Positions 12,776-25,605 of a stretch of 64,000 nucleotides of DNA are shown in pieces. The number at the start of each line of letters is the position of its first letter. The stretch's first letter is position 1. This stretch comes from Hirudinaria manillensis (taxonomy: Eukaryota; Annelida; Clitellata; Hirudinida; Hirudinidae): assembly GCA_034509925.1 (NCBI GenBank), contig CM067536.1:3757501-3821500 (forward strand). The letters are read 5' to 3'. The notes beneath the pieces were generated by a model. The model did not search any database. It saw only the letters and a list, made by a program, of their open reading frames with translations, and was not told where the DNA came from. Both the position numbers and the translations under genes were made by a program.

Positions 12776-13690
12776 TTATTCAAGAAAGGATTGAACTGCT
12801 GCAGGATTCCTTCCAGGCCACGATTCCTTAACATAATTTTTCTTTTCCTGGTTCGATGTTGGAATACTTTTGACCAAAGGCTTCTTAACCACATCCTTTA
12901 CTTCACTGATTTCAGGAGCAGAGTTTATCTTTACAGAGAAGAAGCTACGTTCTTCGTTGTTCTCTTTAAGAGATTCACTATCGTAATGGATATCACGTTG
13001 ATAAGGCTGAGCCTCTGATTCGACTTTGGCTTTCTTTGATATGACGGTGGTTTGGCAAAGATTCCTGAAGCGACCCACTGTTGGATCAACGTCCTCGAGG
13101 TTTAAAATAATTTCTTTCGGATTGAATGTCACACTCATGCACTTTTTGTGCTTACGTTTGCCACTTTTTTCCAGATTCTTCATGTCTGGAGTGAAGGGAG
13201 TGCAGCGGTTACGTGCGGTGTTGAACTCTGTGAGTTCGTCCAATTCAGATTCGTCTTCGGGGACGACGCCGTCGGGAAAACTCTTGTTTTCAGCTTCTCC
13301 TACCTGGGACAGATTCTTCACTTGAATGGTGTCCCTGATGGCATAAGTTCTCGATGAAGCACCGAATCGTAGGACACTGCCGGTCGGAAGCTGTTGGGGT
13401 TTTTTCGGTTCCAAGCGCAGATTTCCGATGAAAGTTCCGTGCGTGCTTCCGAGATCAATGAGGAAAAATCTATCGAGGAATTTGTGCCAAACGAGTGCGG
13501 CGTGAACTCGCGAACAGGATTCGTGGTCGATGCAAAAGTCGCACAACTGTTTGTTCCTGCCGAAAAAATAGCAAGTCTTTTCATCGATCATGAGCTTTTG
13601 TATCATTTTCTCCTCTTTGAAGACGTCGAGATGAAATCCAGAAGCTGGTTTTCCAGCCCACTCAGGAATTTCGAAATTATTCGTCGCCAT
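12776..13690 (-). CDS. PPP1R8: NIPP1-like FHA protein (protein phosphatase 1 regulator), intronless
   Basis: 304 aa, colinear with NIPP1/PPP1R8, a nuclear protein that inhibits and targets protein phosphatase 1 and binds phosphorylated splicing factors through its FHA domain. Seen here: the WAGKP N-terminal motif (11-15); an FHA domain about 22-118 with FGRN (43-46), SRVHA (60-64) and STHGTF (82-87); the conserved LTEFNTA block (153-159); EDVDPTVGRFRN (199-210); and the C-terminal KNYVKESWPG (284-293), like the human protein's end. Start Met fits the family. The PP1-docking RVTF of human NIPP1 reads SVTF (186-189), although Lys residues precede it. It is one uninterrupted ORF among neighbours with over 20 exons each, so a retrogene is possible. 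The human protein is about 351 aa; the shortening lies in the region between 220 and 280. Confidence 0.93.
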   Translation of the reverse strand: MATNNFEIPEWAGKPASGFHLDVFKEEKMIQKLMIDEKTCYFFGRNKQLCDFCIDHESCSRVHAALVWHKFLDRFFLIDLGSTHGTFIGNLRLEPKKPQQLPTGSVLRFGASSRTYAIRDTIQVKNLSQVGEAENKSFPDGVVPEDESELDELTEFNTARNRCTPFTPDMKNLEKSGKRKHKKCMSVTFNPKEIILNLEDVDPTVGRFRNLCQTTVISKKAKVESEAQPYQRDIHYDSESLKENNEERSFFSVKINSAPEISEVKDVVKKPLVKSIPTSNQEKKNYVKESWPGRNPAAVQSFLE

Positions 13691-15244
13691 TGTTTTGTTT
13701 TATTTACAAAAGATTAAATTATCGTTTGTTGATGTTTTGAAAGACCCTCTAGTATTTCGCCCAGAGCACTATCATCAAACATGGACAATAAAAGTTTATG
13801 AATATAAATTAATTAGTAATAAATTGTTAATATAATTTATTTTTCATTATTTCTATCGAAATTATTTTGTAATTAAAATAAACATAGTTATTTTAAAAAT
13901 TAATATTTTGTACAACTGAAATTTCGTTAAATTGTACATTGGCATGGAAGCTTTTACTGCATTTAATCGGAATTTGTAATTTCAAAATTCACTTTAAGTG
14001 GAGGTTTTAAAAAAAATTAATTTAAAATACTTTATAATAGGTTGAATAATTTTTTTTATCGATTTTCAATTTAAAGGAATACGGACATCAAAAGCCATGA
14101 TTCATCATAAACACAGAGATATCTGAACTCAATAAAGTCCATTATCTTCTATGAGTTGATAACTGATAATTACATAATTATTTACTTAATAATTTAAATA
14201 ACAAGTAGTTAATCGCGGCATATTCAGGTTTGGATTTATGGTTTTCAAACAAAGTTTTGTCGTAAATCTCAACTCCGATCTCCGTCATGATGTGTTTTGA
14301 ATGGAATTGAAGCGACTTAAAGCAAATTTGGAGTAAAAGTTAATCACAATTTTTAATTTATGATTTGAGAATCCTGAAATTCTTCACCTACTGACATTTT
14401 TGTGCACATAAACTTATTTTTTATTTCTAAATTTATTTATTCTAAAATTATTTCTCTTATTTTTCTATGAGAATGATTCGAACCGTTTTAGAACTAATTT
14501 ATGTTTTTAACAACTTCGCTACGTTAAATTATAAACTCTTCCTCCAGATTAAAAAAAAACATTCCAGTTCCATTGCAATATTAGCGCTAATTTATCTTTG
14601 AGTGATATTGATTGCTATATAATAAATATAAAATAATATATACAGTTGTTTTTATTTTGAAATATTTGAAACTAGGATTTAATTGGTCCGATGCTGATGA
14701 TTATGGCGCTTTAAAATTCTATATTCCCTAATTATAAATTTGGAGTATTTTTTAAAATTTAGCTGATTCATGAAGCATTTTCAATATGCATGCTGGAACT
14801 TAGAACAGACTAAGAATCCGGGGATTCGTAGTCTTCTATCGTGAAAAACACTGAATGCATCAGATGCATCCAACAGGAACATTCTTTTTTTTTTTAGATG
14901 ATCTTCCTTCACCATCCTTGATATCACAAGAAATCATACGGCTCACGAGACCCAAAGCTGTCTCGAATGTAGCGTTGAATTCTTTACGAGAAACTGAATA
15001 ACATGACCTAGGAGCAAGAATTTTCATATCAACTCTTGGGTTGAGGAGGTTGGGGTGGGCCAACGACCCACTCGTTAATTGTTTGAAATGTCCCCGCTGA
15101 CAAGACACGACCATGGATGCTCTTTTCGATAGGAAGCGTCAGAAATTGATTGCCCAGTTATTGTAGATTTAAGGTTTGAAAAAGCTTTTATTTGAATAAT
15201 TCAATTTATTGAGGTTGAAATTCATAAATATTCAAAGGGAGAAT
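13691..15244. other. AT-rich intergenic DNA
   Basis: This separates the NIPP1-like gene from the 3' end of aminopeptidase gene 2. An 84-codon minus-strand open frame (14860-15114) has a T-run and acceptor-like sequence in it and no recognisable domain, so I do not call it a gene. Confidence 0.5.
14808..14833. repeat. tight 12-bp hairpin
   Basis: GACTAAGAATCC pairs with GGATTCGTAGTC (one mismatch) across a GG loop. It is isolated in intergenic DNA and its role is unknown. Confidence 0.4.
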
Positions 15245-15263
15245 TTTATTGAGTAATTTTATT
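15245..15263 (-). promoter_or_regulatory. candidate polyadenylation signals of aminopeptidase gene 2
   Basis: Two AATAAA motifs on the minus strand (15258-15263 and 15245-15250), 55-75 bases after the stop codon. Confidence 0.55.
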
Positions 15264-15317
15264 GCTGGCTTTGATTGCAAATTCCCAATCAATTGCAAAC
15301 TTTCAACGACAACGTCG

Positions 15318-18300
15318 TCAAAACATCATGCGCTTTCGCTTCCCGTCCAAGATTTTATCTTTGAATGACTTCAGAGAAGAACCCATCATTTCAGTCGGAG
15401 AAGTGAAAATGTGGTCGGTGAAAGGAAGTGCCGTTTGGGCGGAAGATTCGGATTCATTTTCCAGCTGGTCACCGAACCAAATGCCTAAACTGCGTTCGTT
15501 GTTCTTGTAGAACCACTTGTTTTGCTCGACAGCTAAGACGTAGTGCGAGAAGGTGTTTTGTTCGCTGACTGACAGATTTGTACGTCGTCCTACGAATAAC
15601 TTGAGCTGAAATACAAAATGTCCAATGATGTAACTGTTACATGGTAACGATTAATACTAATGATTAATATTAACTTTTAATTGTTTATTCATCTATTTTT
15701 TTTTATTTAGAAACAATCCGAATCTTAAGAAAGCATCCCTTTTGACAACGTTCGTGTAATAATCAGAATCATTAAGAATCATTCAAATGATATTCTTCGA
15801 ATAGTGAATAAATTAATTGATTGAATAAATGAATAAATAATTATTAAATTAATAAATTAACTCATTAATTTGATAATATTATTGAAATTGAAAATTATTT
15901 AGCCATAACTGCACATATAGAACATCGAGAAAAAAATTAGTTTCAGTAAATTTCTAACATCTCTGAGTTGCTTGGCAGTGTACCATGATCTTGTTATTGT
16001 GCCAATCAATCTCATTTTGCTCAGGCTTCAAAATAAAGAAATCATATTAAAGTAAAGTACTAATGCCAATTGTCAAGAGATGAAGAATTATTAATAAAAT
16101 TATGCAAAACAAGAATAACTAAACTTAGAAAATAGACTGGTACATTGAACGTAGAATTAGTCTTAAAATATGTGTTCATACGGCAAAACCTGCCTCTACA
16201 GCTAGATAAAAAAAGTATCCCTAAGTGCAGGTTGTCCCTTTTATAAGGTGTCTATGTTAAAATAAAATCGGTTCCTAGAAAAATGACCCTAAGGACAGAC
16301 GGAAGAACGAACGAACGAACGAATGAATGAATGAACGAATGAAGGACTGAAAGTATGAGTGTGTGAATGAATGGAACAGGAAGGTGGATACGTTGGATGA
16401 TTCCAGCACATGTCAGATTCAATAATAAAGCAGATGTGAACTGCACAACTACTTGTTTTCAACCGTCTGTTTGACGATGTGATGATGTGATTATGCAATG
16501 AAGTGACGATGTGATTTGCAATACTTTAAGTAGATTTTATTATTATTTTTAAATAAACACTAATTTTAAGATTTCCTGAAAAAGAAACCTACTTAGGTTG
16601 AACTTCGTCCCATGAATCATCCAAATAATCCCAAAGCAAGTCAGCACCGTATTTGTTTCCAGCCAAATAATTTGCAACTTGACCAACATCTTCGGTCGAA
16701 AAGAATCCCTTTTCATTTACAAGATCTTTGAATATGCTGCAGAATAAGAACCATTGAAATCAATAGCTTATCTATCTTCTTCTATATAAATAAAAATGCA
16801 ATGTGTGTTTGTATCATGTAAATGTTCTCTGAAAGTACTTAACCAATTGCTTTGAAATTTTGACACAACATAGTGCTTGATTAGGGGAGTGTTTGTATAT
16901 AGGTTTCATATATGTGCCACAACTATATCATGTAAAAATACGCTTTTTTTTTCGAAAATCCTGCCATCTTGCCACGATAACGTCACTGCCTAACCTATGA
17001 TAGATAAACTTTAGCGAGACATTAGTCGGTTAAAGCGCCTGCCTAGTTATTAATATTCCGTCCTCTGAGAATTTAAAAACAAGTCGAATAATGTCCAATT
17101 TCTTACAAGTCAATGTCAAATCTTCTAGGACTGCATGTCATGGCATAAGCGTATGAAAGTTTCTCCTCTTTTATCACCGCCAGCTCTCTCTTTTTGTACT
17201 CTTTCGAGACAAATTCGTAATTTGCTTCCGGTTTCTTGGCTACTTCAGTGCAAAGAGCGGACGGGAGAATGTTTGCATTTATCCTGTGAAAATGAGGTTC
17301 ATTTAAGTTTATTATTATCTTCATAGTTTCATTGGAGTTTTGATCTACGAAAGCACAATCGTCAAAATATTCAAAATATATAAATATAAGAATGATTAAT
17401 GGTTTGCACTCACGAATTAAGATCTGGATTCAACTTGTGATCTTCGAATATTTGATGAACATAATCCAAACATTTGAGGTTTCCAAACCAACAAGCCGAT
17501 GAAATGGCGTCTCTTCTCAGAAATCTTAAACAATAAAAAGCATGCTAAAAAACTTTAACTCTTTCATTATAGAAATAAATAAATAAATTTCTTTATATAA
17601 TAAAATATAACAAAGTGAATTCTTTTTTTAAATATTATTATTAACGCGTAATCATTTCACTGCAAATAATTTTAAAATTGAAAACTTAATACTCACTGAG
17701 TAGACAAGGTATCTTCAGGATTGAATTCGTAACCAATTGAACCGAGGACGGAATGCAGAAGAGTCGAAAAATAATGCTGCATTAAACTCAATTTGACTTA
17801 ATTTCGTTAAAATTCTAGTTAGAGACGTTAGGTATTTTTACAAAACTACCCTATAGGAGGAGTACCAATCCTGTGCCCTGAAAAATGGCTCAACATCGAG
17901 AACATGTTTCAATGTGACACTCCACGGATTGTACGACGGATCAAGTCCTAGATAAAGCGTGTTATCAAAAGCATCGACAGCTGGGAAATATCCATTCCTG
18001 AAATTTTAGGACATCTAAAGCTTTTGATTTTTTCCCAGTTTATATGTCGAGACAAATAAAATCACATTACCACTCATTACTGGAATCTAAGTTAAAATAA
18101 ATAAATAAATTAATTAATTAATTAGTTATTCAATATCTGTGGACGTTATTGAAGTAATTTTTCCGTGGGAAAAACGTAATGTAATGCTAGAATATGTAAC
18201 GTTCGAAATGAAAAATTGTCGGAGTCTGTTGAAATATCCTTCAAGATTAATTTCTCAATTGTTAGAAATGAGGTTTAAAAACAAAATAGTCACACAGCAT

Positions 18301-21300
18301 TATTTACCTCGAAAGATCAAAAGCATCGTCAATGACTTGGGTTCTGGTCTCCACAGGCAATTTCTGTACCAGAAAAAAACAACATAAAACGTTCACCGAA
18401 ACAAGGGACATTTTACCCATCAACTATGATGATGATGACGACGACGATGATGACACCTGATGATAAAACGTACCAAAATATTGTTTGCAAGCGATGCCCT
18501 TTGACTTTCGTCGTACAAGACCCTGTAGAAAAACATTTGGTTAGGGTTGATGACGAACCAGGATTTCAATGACTCGGGAACTTTAATTTGGATGCCTAAA
18601 ACGTGGGTGAATTTATGCGCTGTAATTTCAGTTTTATTGGTAAAATTTCCCTAATTTTATTATAATAGTTAATAAGATTTAATAATGAATAATAAATTCT
18701 TTATTTAGTGAACTTGATGATTAATTCGACAATAACTTTCTTGAGATGCTCGCAGCCAATAATTTGGTGGTTTCGACCAATCAGAAGTTGAACTGTTGGA
18801 CGATAAAACTTGTATTGGGACGTCCCATTTATATCTGATAAAAAGTTATAAAAAATGTCAGATTTGTTATTGTACAGCGTATGAGTTATTACAATATTTA
18901 TTTATTATTTATACTTAATTAATTTTATTTTGTTATATTCCACGTGAATTACAAGAAATTAGTTTCAAAACACATGAAATAAAATCACTTGTAAGGACTT
19001 TGAACGTTTTCATTTTGATTGGCTGGATTGAAATAACGTGATTGGGTGATCGTCGCCAATCCTTTTCCAAGACCAATCACTTTTAAGAGAGGAAAACCTT
19101 TTTGGTCCAACCAGGGATCGAGCAGCTTTTTGAAATTGATCTCAGAACCATCGGGGTATTTTATGCCACTTTCCTTCGCTTGCTTGAAGAAATTACTTTA
19201 TTTATTTTTTTATTATTTCTAAATTATTTTATTTATTTAAATATACAGGAACAATTGAAGCAAAAATTCACTCAATTCAGTCCTTGATCGCTGCTGGAAA
19301 ATTCAATCTTGCCCAATCATGCGATTTAAAAGTTAACTTTTATCTCAGAGGATAGAATATCAAAGCGCCGTTGATCTTTCTAGATTCTAATAAATTGGAC
19401 CTGGCATCTCCCATTTATTTAAAAATATCGAGCCGGATTTTGGAGCATTTCAGCGTATGGTTTATTAAAATATCACATCCATTAAACTGAATTATTGACG
19501 CAAGTCACAGAAATTCACAAACGTTAAGCATTGAAATTGAATAAAATTGAAAAATTGTTTAAAATCTCACATCGGTGAACACTTGAAGGAACTGATCGCT
19601 GTTTGCTGTGGAGTACTCATATTTCTTTAAGTATCTCTAAGCAGATTAATAAATTACGAACATTTATCAAATATAATAAATCTTGATAAATACAGTGGTC
19701 GTCATATCTTTAAGCAGACCACATCTCCCATCTTAAAGATGTATTTAACGCTCTGATTCATTAAACTTGTCTAAACACATAGAGTCGCGAATAGAACGTT
19801 TTTGCTTTAAGTTTCGCACTAACTAATAATAACTAATTTTATTATTAATTAGTTTATTATTATTAATTATTAATAACTAATTTTAATTTTATTTAATTAA
19901 TTAGCTTAAAATGAAGAGAATTTACATTCACCGTAAGTGCCTTTTTGTGAACGGGTTCAGTTATTATTTGCCTCAACATTCTTATGAGGCACGCTCCCTG
20001 TTGAAAAACATGTTAAACAATTGAACTAAAAACATGAATTCATTGTGTAACTTTGTCTGATTATCTGATTAAGCTTTGCATATGTGTATAACACACAGCA
20101 AGGTGAAGCCATAGCATATTTTATTTATATTTTAATAAATTTACAGAGTTATTAGACGCTATTATTAAATATAAATTTTCATCTATCGATGATAATATTG
20201 ATTGTTGTTAAAAATAAAATTTAAATTCAAAGTATGAAAATGTTAGCATTACTTTGTAATAAGTGCTGTCTGCAAAAGCAAGGAATGCATCTTGAGGTTT
20301 TTCAACTGGAATCCTGACGGGTTCTGAAGTATTCTTTTGGTCATCACGCATGTGGTCAATCAAAAATATGCTTTGATGCAATTCGCTCTGGAATTTTATT
20401 ATTTCATTTATTAATTTGACAAAAATGTTTTTTATTAATTTATTATTATTTTTCTTTATAATTTATTTTTGGAACAATAAAATGATAATTTGGATGAAAT
20501 AGATTAAAATTTTATGAATAAAGAGAATATTTCTTTAAAGTCTCTGGCAAAACTAGAGCAAAACTCATCATCATCGTCATCGAAATAGTCATCATCATCA
20601 TCATCATTACCCCTTCCCATCCTAGTGCCTGCATGGGGTAGGTGTTGTAATACGTGGCCAGGGCTTCTTGGAGCCAAAGGTGAGTCCACCACTCGCAGGT
20701 CACCAAATCTCCAAACCACTGAAACAATTCACTTCTTGATACCATTGCATAAAAAAATTAAAATTTATTATTAAATTGTGATATTAATTTGATAGAATAG
20801 TGAATAATTGTTGGAAATTGGTCGTTATTATCAAACTGTAAGATTAAATTTAGTTATCATGTTAGAAATTAATTAATCCCTGAAATGTAATACTTTTTCA
20901 ACAATTCATAATGGTCTTCAACATTAGGGTCATTCACACAAGATACAGATGCAAGTTTCGAGATATAGATTGATCACAATGCTGAAATTACCTGGAGAAA
21001 TGGCAAGCAAAAGTCAAATCACAGGGTTAGGTTAAGTTAGGGTCTGCCTGAGACTCAGGTAGGGTTAGGTATTAAAGACGTTTGGCTTTTGCGCACTTCA
21101 CTTCTCCAACATTCGATGATAATGACACGAAAAGTTGCAAGAATTAAATTTATTTATCCACTATTTTTGGCGTCATCAGATATAGAAAAGAAAATAGAAA
21201 ATGTTCCTGTTTACCATGTGAGTGAGTTCGTGTGAAATGACGAACGAACTTCTAAAAAGTCCGTCGGCAGAAGATGTGATGTTGCTAACAGGAAAGATGT

Positions 21301-23521
21301 CCTCAGCGTACGTAATGAGACCCCAATTTTCCATGGCACCTCCGAATGTCAGCAAGGTCATGTGGTCTGAAGCATTAATTATTTTAATAAATAATTTAAT
21401 AATTTATAATTACTAATAATTTGTTTTTAGGCAAAATACTCAAAAATTGTAACAAAAGGAAAAATAATGAGTTATGTAAGTTATAATAATGTTTAAATGG
21501 TTTTGTTCATGAATAGGTTGTTTCCAATCACCTATTTTCTGGAGAGGATAAGGTATTTGTATTTCCTCTTCGAGCCACTTCTGAAGTGGATAGGTGTAAT
21601 ACTTGTTTGGATGGTACAAGTATTTCAGTAGAGCTGGTGTAGTGTAAGAGCGAACTTTCAACTGTGTTGTTTTTAAAATTTAATATGAATTTAAACTAAT
21701 CGAATTCATTAATTAATTTCATTCAGATTGAGCTGAAAGAATTCACAGGATAAATATTATAGAATTATAATAAAGTATCATACAGTAAATGATAATAATT
21801 AATAATAGTTGACCACCTTTCTTCCTGGATCTACTACGGCTTCCAAATACTTTAAATCTCCGACTACAATGCACAACGGATAAGGAGACATTATAGGTGT
21901 TGTCTCGAAAGAATCGTGGACCCATCCATCAGTTCTAAAAGTCAAACAATCAATTAAAACGAATGAGTACAAAATCAACTAATTCATTAAAATAAAAATG
22001 GCTCAATACATTGTATTTCCATTTCTAAAGTTTCAAATAAAAGTTAGCATTACTTTATAGTAAGTTATGTTCAGATCTCTGACCTCTTTAGCTCACATTG
22101 AAAGCTATGTTTAATTTGTAAGAATGCAACCTACGATCTTAGATATAATTAAAGGGAAAATTATTATTACCCAACATGATTATTGCTGAGCGGAGTGTTT
22201 GACAGAGAAGTATGAAATGGTCTGCGAGCAACAACAACATCAAAGGTGGCTTTCATATCAACTTCGTCGAATCCAGGTGTTAGTCTTCGAAATCCTATTG
22301 GTTCCAATTGGGTGGCCGCCAGATATCTTCAGTGACGAAAAGTAATGAGATTTGTATCCTCGTTATCCACTTAATTACTAATATGAATAATATAAAATGT
22401 AATACAAATATAGATAACTATCATATATTTGATATACTTTATTTTATTGTCCACATCTCGATATCTTGCAGCATAAAGTCCGAAAGAATTTTCTTTCATT
22501 ACTCCAGAATATTCTATGCTGACAGAATAGTTGAGTTCTTTATTAAATTCTTTGTCTACTTCGATGTCAATGAAATGCTTCTCGATCACGTATTTCAGAG
22601 ATTTAAACTTTGGAACAGAATCCTCAGTTGGAGAAGCGAATTTAATAGAATTTTCATTGATCTGTAAATCTGAAATTGATTTGTTGGGAATTATATGCGG
22701 TTTTTGTAAGACTTTATTTTAATTAACATAAATTATGTCACATAAATTAACATAAATTAAGTCATTTTCGGTCTATACCGGTAAATGAATGCAATTCATT
22801 ATCATAAATTCGGAATTTAGAGAAAACTAAAAAGCAATGAAAGTGAAAATTCATTAATCTATCCTTTTTAAAAATTGAATTACTACTGTTGAATTCAGAT
22901 TTATGTCAGGTAGATAAAATAACTGATAATAATTTAAAAAATAACCAATAGTAATTTATCAACGTTTTTTTTTGTCAGGATAATATAAATTAACAGAAAT
23001 TAAATTTTAACCCAAATGTTTTCAGGTACCTTTACTCGTGAGCGTCAAAACTTTGGTTGTATTTTTGCAAGTGAAGTGAATTTGTACTCTTCCAGTATAA
23101 GGAAAAGGTGGTTGGATTCCATCCAAATCTGGTTTCACGAACAAGTGGTAATGGAAAGGCAACAAGTTTCTTGGGAGTCTGTTTTTGTGGATCTCGTTTG
23201 GAGACAAATCGAAGCCGTCTTTAAATGAATTGAATTTTAATTGAAAAAAAATGTGTTGAACTGAGAACGAATATGATTTTCATAGCAAAATGAGCGCGTG
23301 AAGATTTATGAAATTATTATAAATAATTTAAAAATAGAAGAAACAGCTACCAAATAATAACAATATGTTTTAAATATAGCCATAGACTGTTAAATACTGA
23401 TTTATTAGCATAACAATCTAACAATACCTAGTAATATCTATTAATGTATTAGTCACAACTCACCTGTCCCACGTTGTAGAAAGAATATGCAACTAAACGT
23501 AAAACAAATCAAAAGTCTCAT
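15318..23521 (-). CDS. M1-family zinc aminopeptidase (gene 2), 22 exons
   Basis: Canonical M1 aminopeptidase, 964 aa. Exons, 5' to 3': 23464-23521, 23030-23218, 22438-22669, 22171-22326, 21817-21934, 21532-21661, 21215-21366, 20611-20718, 20253-20387, 19932-19997, 19571-19636, 18989-19182, 18737-18834, 18474-18595, 18308-18363, 17850-17997, 17697-17776, 17414-17524, 17107-17283, 16593-16736, 15959-16025, 15318-15605. All junctions keep frame and have GT-AG ends. Exon 1 encodes a short signal peptide (residues 1-18). GAMEN (304-308) is preceded by Gly; the zinc site HELTH (340-344) plus Glu363 is complete; WFGDLVTCEWW and the catalytic-Tyr motif YYKGA are canonical. The C-terminal ERAP1-C-like helical domain follows. 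There is no C-terminal hydrophobic GPI signal, so a soluble secreted or luminal enzyme is likely. Exon phases match gene 1 throughout, showing tandem duplication; gene 1 has one extra N-terminal exon. Confidence 0.93.
16301..16345. repeat. (GAAC/GAAT)n microsatellite
   Basis: Interrupted tetranucleotide repeat in intron 20 of aminopeptidase gene 2. Confidence 0.85.
16770..16970. mobile_element. Helentron/Helitron-like terminal fragment
   Basis: Begins with TATATAAATAAAAATGCAAT and continues with 'ACTTAACCAATTGCTTTGAA', the general pattern (ATAAAAATG...gttcg/tt...AACCGATTTG) seen at the ends of Helentron-type rolling-circle elements in many invertebrates. It is non-autonomous and lies in intron 19 of aminopeptidase gene 2. 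The match is from memory of the family's look, not from a search. Confidence 0.4.
18428..18454. repeat. (GAT/GAC)n trinucleotide tract
   Basis: Short trinucleotide repeat in intron 14 of aminopeptidase gene 2, about 20 bases inside the donor end. Confidence 0.8.
20562..20608. repeat. (CAT)n trinucleotide tract abutting a splice donor
   Basis: Interrupted CAT repeat starting directly at the donor of exon 8 (GT at 20609-20610) of aminopeptidase gene 2. On the transcript strand it reads GTAATGATGATG. Repeat-length change would alter the sequence next to the HEXXH-Glu exon's donor. Confidence 0.8.
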
Positions 23522-24432
23522 CTTCAACTTTGAATTTTCATTGAAAGGCTCTCAGAATTTAGTTTGCAAAAATATTTCGATAAGTACCAGATATTCTGAT
23601 GAAGCTGGCTCAGACGATTTTTATGAATTATTTACCATTAATATTAGATCATTTATCGATAACAAAGTTTTTATCAAATACAATTATCTACGCCCATTGT
23701 TTTGAAATACAGTTGAGAGCTCATTGATTATCGTTATCTGTTTCCTCAATGGACAGGTGCATGTGTTGGATGTAATTTCTGGAACTGATTTTGTTATATT
23801 TTATTTATTTATTATATTTATTTATATTTTATAATTATATATTATGCAATTATAGTTAATAATGAACAAGTGGAAAATCTCTACATCTAGAATAGAAACT
23901 TGACTCAATTTAATGAAACTTTGCATTATGAGGCTTTTGATCCTAAAGCCGTCACTTTATGTTAAATATGTTTTCTCGTTTCTTTATACGATTGTTTTTC
24001 GATTCTGGTGTATTTTGATTAACCAGATGATTAACTTCACTCAACTTATATCTTGATTGTAAGATCCACGTTTGACACATTTACAAATATATTACAAGAA
24101 TTCAAATATTAATATCATTTCCTTTAACGACAAAGAACAAGATTCATAAAACTCTTATCACGATTCAAAATCGAATCCTGCATTTAGTAGTATTTATATC
24201 ATTTTGGCGGCTATTTGACATAAGAAATTCACATTTATATACCCCTTTAATAAAAGTTTAATCTAATGATAGACAAATTAGAACTGACAAATTTTATAAG
24301 AAATGTAAATATTATAAGAAATGTAAAAAAATATTTGATCATTTAAACCAAAATCAAATCTTAATCATTACAGTTCTGAATGATATTCAATGCATTTAAC
24401 TCTTTCACTCAAATCTTCCTCTAAGCATGGTT
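23522..24432. other. 5' flank of aminopeptidase gene 2 / intergenic
   Basis: AT-rich, with no supported gene. The short plus-strand frame 23487-23705 is antisense to exon 1 and its flank. Confidence 0.5.
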
Positions 24433-25150
24433 TCACTGTTGTAAAGATCTTGAAGCAATGAAACTCCAATGAAGCTGAGCTGATGGAGCCAAAATTGGAA
24501 AGATTTTTCCAGATGATTCTTCAAAAGTTTCATCTTCACTTGTCGACTTTTTGATGAACCATTCTTTCATTGCATGCACGTTCAAATCATGGAATTTCAG
24601 GTTCAATTCAACTTGGAGGACATTTTGAGTCAAACTTTGCAGTTCAGCGTCAGTGAGGTTCGAACATCTTGAGATGAATCTATTCAACTTCAAAATAAAT
24701 GTATAATTGTTCAATTATTTTTATGATTAATTTAGGGTAAATCAATTTCTTGATTGCATCAATTTTTAGCTTTATTTAAAAGTTTAAATTTAAAGTTATG
24801 ATTTTCATATTTATCATAATTATTTATTATAAACATAAATTTAAAGTTTCTAATCGAGATTTCTCAAGAATACGTTCACATGCACTTGTGAGTTATGACT
24901 GTATATACCAATTGCTGGTAATGGTACTGATTATTGATAAATTCCCGATGCTAAACCAAAAATAAACAACATTATTCAAAAATATTAATTCACTTTATTT
25001 AGTATTTATACAAAATTAAATCTTTTAGCTTATAAATATCACATGCATTCGTGCAGGTTTATTCCAATTTTCGTCCAAATATTTCAACCGTGTTTTGAAG
25101 ATCTCAGGTATTGGATTACCTCATTCACATATTGCTGGATAAATATTAAT
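24433..25150 (-). pseudogene. 3' end of a third M1 aminopeptidase, decayed
   Basis: Three exon remnants match the last exons of genes 1 and 2. (a) 24433-24687: the last exon, open, 84 codons, phase 0 like the paralogues, with LQVELNLKF matching LQVESNIKF of gene 1. (b) 24886-24950: matches exon 21 of gene 2 (NLSIISTITSNWY against NLSKMRLIGTITRSWY) but is 65 bp instead of 67 and has an in-frame TAA (24893-24895 on the complement). (c) about 25054-25150: matches exon 20, with YVNEVIQYLRSSKHG in one frame and LKYLDENWNKP in another, so it is frameshifted. The rest of the gene is missing here; array DNA begins about 40 bp beyond. Confidence 0.75.
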
Positions 25151-25186
25151 CGACCAAAGATAATTATCTGTAAATAAAATGAGGAA

Positions 25187-25282
25187 GAGACATTTTTTAT
25201 TTATAGTTTAGTATTTTTATAAATATATTAAATCGCAATAAATTTAATCGTTCGATTTAATCAATTATTTTTGGCGCGAATT
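25187..25282. repeat. patchwork partial array unit at the left border
   Basis: 25187-25250 is a diverged copy of the unit's 3'-UTR segment (compare 25493-25563). 25250-25282 is an exact copy of the segment with TTTTTGGCGCGAATTG (compare 25353-25385). The first complete unit then starts at 25283. The joins look like recombination between different parts of a unit. Confidence 0.7.
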
Positions 25283-25499
25283 GCCTTTTAATTTAATTAT
25301 TCATTTATTTCATTTGAATTAAATTTACTAATTAATAACGAAATTAAAATACGTTCGATTTAATCAATTATTTTTGGCGCGAATTGAACCGACGTCACGA
25401 TGCTCGACGTTTAAAAAACGTGCTTCGTATCCCTATAAGTCGACCCACCCGTGCTACTATATTTTTTTTATCCATAAATATAATTGATGAAATGACAAT

Positions 25500-25526
25500 T
25501 TTATTTATAGTTTAATTTTTTTTATT
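25500..25526 (-). promoter_or_regulatory. polyadenylation signals of array copy 1 (repeated in every unit)
   Basis: AATAAA on the minus strand at 25521-25526 and 25500-25505, 80-106 bases after the stop codon. Copies sit at the same offset in all other units; copy 17 has lost a few bases between them. Confidence 0.55.
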
Positions 25527-25605
25527 AATATATTAAATCGCAATTAATTTAATCGTAAACAGGCTCTGGCGTGCATTTTCTCAAGCAAATCTTCTTAAAG
25601 CATTA

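Noticed and set aside
14860-15114. 84-codon minus-strand frame
   Set aside because: No family resemblance, low-complexity Lys/Ser run from a T-tract, no splice context.
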